Part shown: positions 60,611 through 64,000 of the stretch, one piece after another
How the letters are laid out: each line of letters starts with the position of its first letter
Position numbering within the stretch: the first letter of the stretch is position 1
Assembly: GCF_039832105.1 (NCBI RefSeq)
Contig: NZ_JBDOHS010000005.1
Location: forward strand, 1-64,000
Reading direction: 5' to 3'
Source: Dorea_A sp016295505
GTDB lineage: Bacteria > Bacillota > Clostridia > Lachnospirales > Lachnospiraceae
Length of the DNA: 64,000 nucleotides
Notes under the pieces: model-generated
The model's input: the letters and a program-made list of their open reading frames with translations, nothing else
Told to the model about the DNA's origin: nothing
Databases searched by the model: none
Position numbers and translations under genes: made by a program

Positions 60611-61630
60611 TTATTCTGCAGTAATCTCGCTGAAGCTTTCCACTGCTGTCTCTGCCAGTTCATCCGGAACTGTAATTCCAAGATTTTCTGCAACCTTTAA
60701 GTTTACATAAAAGCCCGGTGTTGTAATCGTTTCAAAATCTATTTCTGATGCTTTCTTTGCACCTTTTAAAACCTGTGCTGCCATCTTACCAGTCTGTTCA
60801 CCGAGAGCGAGATAATCAATTCCTTCTGCTGCAAGACATCCGATTTTTACCTGTTCAATTTCGCTTCCAAATACAGGAACATTCTTTTCATTTGCCTTTT
60901 CCAGAATTGTTGGAAGAGATGCAACCACCGTATTATCTGTCAGGTTTGTGATACAGTCTACCTGGCTTACCAGGTCATCTGCTGCAAGAGCTACATCTGC
61001 TGTAGATGTGATTCCTTTTTCTACCAGCTCAAAACCATATTTTTCTACCAGTTCCTCATACTCCTTTATTGCGGATACAGAGTTTGCTTCACTTGTTGTA
61101 TACATGATTCCCAGTTTCTTTGCATCCGGAAGCATTGCACGGATCATTTTTAACTGCTCTTCTACAGGAAGCTTATCAGAAGTACCTGTCACTTCTCCAA
61201 CCGGCTTTCCATCTTTTCCTGCAAGTTCTGCAGCAATAGGATCGGTAACTGCTGTATAGATAACCGGAATACCTTCATTCATAGCTGCATTATATGCACT
61301 TTGTGCAGTCGGTGTCGCAATCGCGCAGATCATATCCACTTTATCAGATACAAAACCATCTGAGATCTGCTTTGCATTTCCCATATCAGCAGTTGCATTC
61401 TTATATTCTACCGTCAGATTTTCACCTTCTACAATTCCTTCTGACTCCAGGCCATTTAAGAATCCTTCCCGGCAGTTATCCAGAGAACCGTGTTCTGCAA
61501 ACTGAATAATTCCCAATGTGTAAGATTCCTCTGCTGTTTCACTTGCCGTATCCTGAGATTTTCCACATCCAGACATCATTGCCACTGCCATTGCTACTGT
61601 TAATAATCCTGCTACTACTCTTTTTTTCAT
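60611..61630 (-). CDS. trpX: tryptophan ABC importer, substrate-binding lipoprotein
   Basis: An ABC_sub_bind-family periplasmic-binding-like protein. The signal peptide ends in the lipobox MMSGC (Cys at residue 22), followed by a linker, and the two-lobed domain starts TLGIIQFAEHGSLDNCREGF and contains AIATPTAQSAYNAAMNEGIP, YTAVTDPIAAEL and GIMYTTSEANSVSAIKEYEE. It is lipid-anchored outside the membrane and delivers the ligand, most likely tryptophan or indole, to TrpYZ. The Trp T-box upstream (61751-62041) supports the ligand. Confidence 0.9.
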   Translation of the reverse strand: MKKRVVAGLLTVAMAVAMMSGCGKSQDTASETAEESYTLGIIQFAEHGSLDNCREGFLNGLESEGIVEGENLTVEYKNATADMGNAKQISDGFVSDKVDMICAIATPTAQSAYNAAMNEGIPVIYTAVTDPIAAELAGKDGKPVGEVTGTSDKLPVEEQLKMIRAMLPDAKKLGIMYTTSEANSVSAIKEYEELVEKYGFELVEKGITSTADVALAADDLVSQVDCITNLTDNTVVASLPTILEKANEKNVPVFGSEIEQVKIGCLAAEGIDYLALGEQTGKMAAQVLKGAKKASEIDFETITTPGFYVNLKVAENLGITVPDELAETAVESFSEITAE

Positions 61631-61750
61631 TGTTTCGTTCTCCTTTTCTTTGTTAAACTATTTGATGTTGTGGAATGCATAAGCCAGCATCCACCTGTTA
61701 GGAGAGAAAGTTGAGATGAGCACAGACTTTAGCTCATTGTACGCGTAAAT
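61631..61750. other. spacer between T-box terminator and trpX
   Basis: About 120 bases without a gene, with a ribosome site (AAGGAGAACGA) before the ATG and a small TGAGC/GCTCA hairpin. Nothing else is seen. Confidence 0.5.
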
Positions 61751-62041
61751 AAAAGACCGCCCCAAACCTACAGGTTTGAGGCGGTAATTATATCATAAAT
61801 TATCGCGGTACCACTCAAATTGACGAATCGTCCACTTTCCTCATGTACTAACATACACTCCTGATTGATAACGGGTTCGGTTCCCGACATACTATACTTT
61901 CCTGTTAATACGGATTTCCAGCTGCCCTCGAAAGGCCATTCACTTACCGATCTCATACAGCACTCCCACCACCTGCTGCTCTCTGATATGTCACACTGTA
62001 AGCTACTCTTCTTTCTCAACGGTTTATGTATTCTTTTTATG
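61751..62041 (-). promoter_or_regulatory. T-box riboswitch, tryptophan specifier UGG, in front of trpXYZ
   Basis: T-box sequence AGTGGTACCGC (minus strand, 61805-61815), stem I with GAATGGCC and specifier TGG (61936-61938), and a 13-bp terminator ACCGCC..GGCGGT (61756-61785) followed by TTTTA. The architecture parallels the trpB2 leader and gives control by uncharged tRNA-Trp. Confidence 0.92.
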
Positions 62042-62047
62042 ATAACT

Positions 62048-62076
62048 ACTTTACTTCAACAAAGTGCATTTGTCAA
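62048..62076 (-). promoter_or_regulatory. promoter of the trpXYZ T-box leader
   Basis: TTGACA (62071-62076) and TAAAGT (62048-62053) are 17 bases apart, the same hexamers as the trpB2 leader promoter. Confidence 0.88.
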
Positions 62077-62103
62077 TCCAAAGTTACTATTTTTTGGTCA
62101 TTA

Positions 62104-63489
62104 TTAATCTTTAATGATCGGAATCGGTGTATCATCCTTTGCATCCAGATCATTGATATACTTCTTTGTATCCTGTACCATCTGATTTGACAGAAGCAAT
62201 ACTGCCACAAGGTTCGGAATAGCCATCAAAGCATTCAGAGTATCTGCGATCAGCCATACAAGATCCAGCGCTACGATCGGTGCAATCGCGGCAACGATGA
62301 CATACAGAATACGATATGGAATCAATCCCTTCTTGCCCAATACGTATTCAATACAACGCTCTCCGTAATATGCCCATCCAAGAACGGTAGAATATGCAAA
62401 ACAGATAATACCAAGTGTCAGAATGATAGGCCCGATCACCGGAATCTGTCCAAATGCAAGTGATGTCAGCTGTCCTCCGTTATCCACAGAATCTGCATTG
62501 ATAGAAGGATTTTTCATAATCGTAGTTACAAGTACAAGACCTGTCATCAGACATACAACAACCGTATCCCAGAATGTTCCGGTAGAAGATACCAGCGCCT
62601 GACGAACCGGATTTCTTGTCTGTGCTGCTGCTGCTGCGATTGGAGCAGAACCAAGACCTGACTCATTAGAAAACAGTCCTCTTGCAACGCCAAACCGGAT
62701 TGCCATTGTAATACCTGCTCCTACAAGACCACCTGCTGCTGCGCCCGGTGTAAATGCCAGTTTACAGATAACGCCAATAGCAGGAAGGATGTAATCATAA
62801 TTCATACCTAAAATGATAATACATCCGATTACATAGAATGCCGCCATAAATGGAACCAGTTTCTCGCATACACCTGCAATTGACTTAATTCCACCAAAGA
62901 TAACGACTGCCGTAAGAACTGCAATCACGATACCAACGGCTACCGGCGGAATATTGAAGTTGGTCTTACATACTTCTGCGATGGAATTAACCTGTGTGGC
63001 ACATCCAATACCAAAGGATGCGAGTCCTGCAAAAAGTGCGAACAACATTCCAAGCCATTTCATATTCAGCCCTCTTTCCAGCGCATACATTGCACCGCCC
63101 TGCATACGGCCGTCTTCTGTCTTAACTCTGTACTTTACAGCAATATAAGACTCTGCATACTTCGTAGCAATACCGAATACACCTGTCAGCCAGCACCACA
63201 ATACAGCTCCGGGTCCTCCAAGAGCAATCGCCGTACCTACACCAACGATGTTACCAGTTCCGATCGTTGCCGCAAGAGCAGTCGCCAGGGCTCCAAACTG
63301 TGATACTTCACCCTCTGCTTCCGGATCCTTGGTAACAGACAACTTGATACCTTTTGTAATGGTATACCTTTGAATGAACCCGGTCCGTAATGTCAGAAAT
63401 ACATGTGTTCCCAGTAACAGGATGATCATCGGCCATCCCCATACAACACCGTTAATAGCATTTACTACAGAATTAATAGCTTCCAGCAT
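62104..63489 (-). CDS. alanine/glycine:sodium symporter (AgcS family)
   Basis: An amino-acid carrier of 461 residues with 10-11 membrane segments: FGALATALAATIGTGNIVGV and GTAIALGGPGAVLWCWLTGV at the sodium-site start, EGLGSA-type motif here SNESGLGSAPIAAAAAQTRN, and IGTSTFWDT-like STGTFWDTVVVCLMTG. It imports alanine or glycine with sodium. It lies upstream of the trp T-box on the same strand but no terminator is clear between; the T-box promoter is separate. Confidence 0.93.
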   Translation of the reverse strand: MLEAINSVVNAINGVVWGWPMIILLLGTHVFLTLRTGFIQRYTITKGIKLSVTKDPEAEGEVSQFGALATALAATIGTGNIVGVGTAIALGGPGAVLWCWLTGVFGIATKYAESYIAVKYRVKTEDGRMQGGAMYALERGLNMKWLGMLFALFAGLASFGIGCATQVNSIAEVCKTNFNIPPVAVGIVIAVLTAVVIFGGIKSIAGVCEKLVPFMAAFYVIGCIIILGMNYDYILPAIGVICKLAFTPGAAAGGLVGAGITMAIRFGVARGLFSNESGLGSAPIAAAAAQTRNPVRQALVSSTGTFWDTVVVCLMTGLVLVTTIMKNPSINADSVDNGGQLTSLAFGQIPVIGPIILTLGIICFAYSTVLGWAYYGERCIEYVLGKKGLIPYRILYVIVAAIAPIVALDLVWLIADTLNALMAIPNLVAVLLLSNQMVQDTKKYINDLDAKDDTPIPIIKD

Positions 63490-63914
63490 ACTATTCCCCC
63501 TTTTCTCTTTTTTTCTTTGCTTTGTACATGCACTTTTTGTTTCAATGGCTATAATAATACAAAAGAGTATCGGCAGCTGCTGTCGGTACTCTCTTAATGT
63601 ATCACCTAATTAGATTGTACCTTAATATATTGAATATTTCAATAATTGTTATTAATTAAACATATATTTCGTTATTATAACCATTTTCGCAACACTATTC
63701 TTCACATATTTGCTCGTTAAATAAATAACTTGACATTATGTTGGAATTTTCAGACTATTTTTAAACACAAAAAACTCCCGGGAGTTCCATCCTTGGAGTT
63801 TTTTTCTTATCTTCATTACATGTAATTTACGAATATTTTATCATAGAGATGTATGATTATGCAAGTCTTTCTTTTCAAACAGATGTATCCGGCACTTTCT
63901 CCAAAGCATTTCCT
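63490..63914. other. intergenic region upstream of agcS
   Basis: About 420 bases, AT-rich. It holds the agcS ribosome site (AAAAGGGGG) and a terminator-like inverted repeat at 63769-63805. No gene is seen. TTGACA occurs at 63729-63734 on the plus strand without a matching -10. Confidence 0.5.
63769..63805 (-). terminator. terminator after the gene at the right window edge
   Basis: AAAAAACTCC (63769-63778) pairs with GGAGTTTTTT (63795-63804); an alternative perfect palindrome AACTCCCGGGAGTT lies at 63773-63786. On the minus strand it is about 110 bases beyond the stop of the edge gene. Confidence 0.65.
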
Positions 63915-64000
63915 TTATCGCTCAGATGGCGGTTCCACTCTGAGCTTTACAAGTTGCTCGGCATGTTGCTGCAGCTGATCCTGATATGCGAGATTTTTAT
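63915..64000 (-). CDS. C-terminal end of a gene leaving the window
   Basis: Reading leftward from the edge, 27 open codons end in TAA (63915-63917): KNLAYQDQLQQHAEQLVKLR then VEPPSER. The Gln/Leu/His-rich helix looks like a protein tail, and a terminator follows. The family cannot be told from this piece. Confidence 0.45.
   Translation of the reverse strand, partial: KNLAYQDQLQQHAEQLVKLRVEPPSER

Noticed and set aside
61768..62019. 83-residue minus-strand reading frame
   Set aside because: It lies entirely inside the trpXYZ T-box leader; the conserved T-box elements explain the sequence.

Overview
The window looks like the chromosome of a low-GC, spore-forming gut Clostridium relative, most likely a member of the Lachnospiraceae. 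The signs are the ylxM-ffh-rpsP-khpA-rimM-trmD-rplS-lepB-rbgA-rnhB-yraN gene order, tryptophan T-box leaders, luxS, a GerA-type germination protein, a small alarmone synthetase and several insertion sequences of kinds common in that family. This assignment is by recall of gene content, not by alignment.

Left third (1-10.5 kb): after a transposase cut by the window edge and two housekeeping genes (a NYN/LOTUS protein and the RlmD-type 23S rRNA methyltransferase), 3.1-10.5 kb is a decayed accessory island. It holds the C-terminal third of a type III restriction enzyme, a DUF3137-like membrane protein, a doubly deleted IS1182-type transposase, an apparently intact Abi_2 (AbiD/AbiF) abortive-infection gene preceded by its own promoter, a short structured RNA and a terminator (an abiF-RNA-like arrangement), a TOTE-type archaeo-eukaryotic primase broken by deletion and frameshift, and an IS3-family element containing a 10-N assembly gap.

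10.5-18 kb: a 1569-residue LPETG surface protein with seven tandem CHHC motifs in its N-terminal region, then a RelA/SpoT-domain synthetase, tRNA-Thr(CGT), an MscS channel and PgeF.

18-27 kb is the translation/secretion super-operon on the minus strand, with a Rpn/PDDEXK nuclease gene sitting between trmD and rplS. 27-31.5 kb carries a subtilase, a DnaJ-domain protein, a very cysteine-rich 82-residue peptide, a 51-residue ORF, a coupled pair of unknown genes, a thioesterase and a TruA paralogue whose catalytic Asp is replaced by Glu.

31.5-39.7 kb is a four-carbon sugar-acid catabolic locus: a HIBADH-family dehydrogenase, two DUF1537 kinases, a PdxA2-type dehydrogenase and a GntP permease, flanked by a DeoR-type and a GntR/FCD regulator. 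A perfect palindrome lies in the spacer of the first promoter, and A-rich DeoR-like boxes lie near both promoters.

39.7-64 kb contains an ABC-F ATPase, trpS, luxS, TrpB2 behind a Trp T-box, telA/xpaC, the infC-rpmI-rplT operon (infC apparently starting at AUU) behind an L20-type attenuator, an NSS transporter, LysR, DegV, MATE, a GerA protein, dut, the trpXYZ importer behind a second Trp T-box, and an AgcS amino-acid symporter. Together TrpB2, TrpXYZ and the two UGG T-boxes form a tryptophan/indole salvage regulon.
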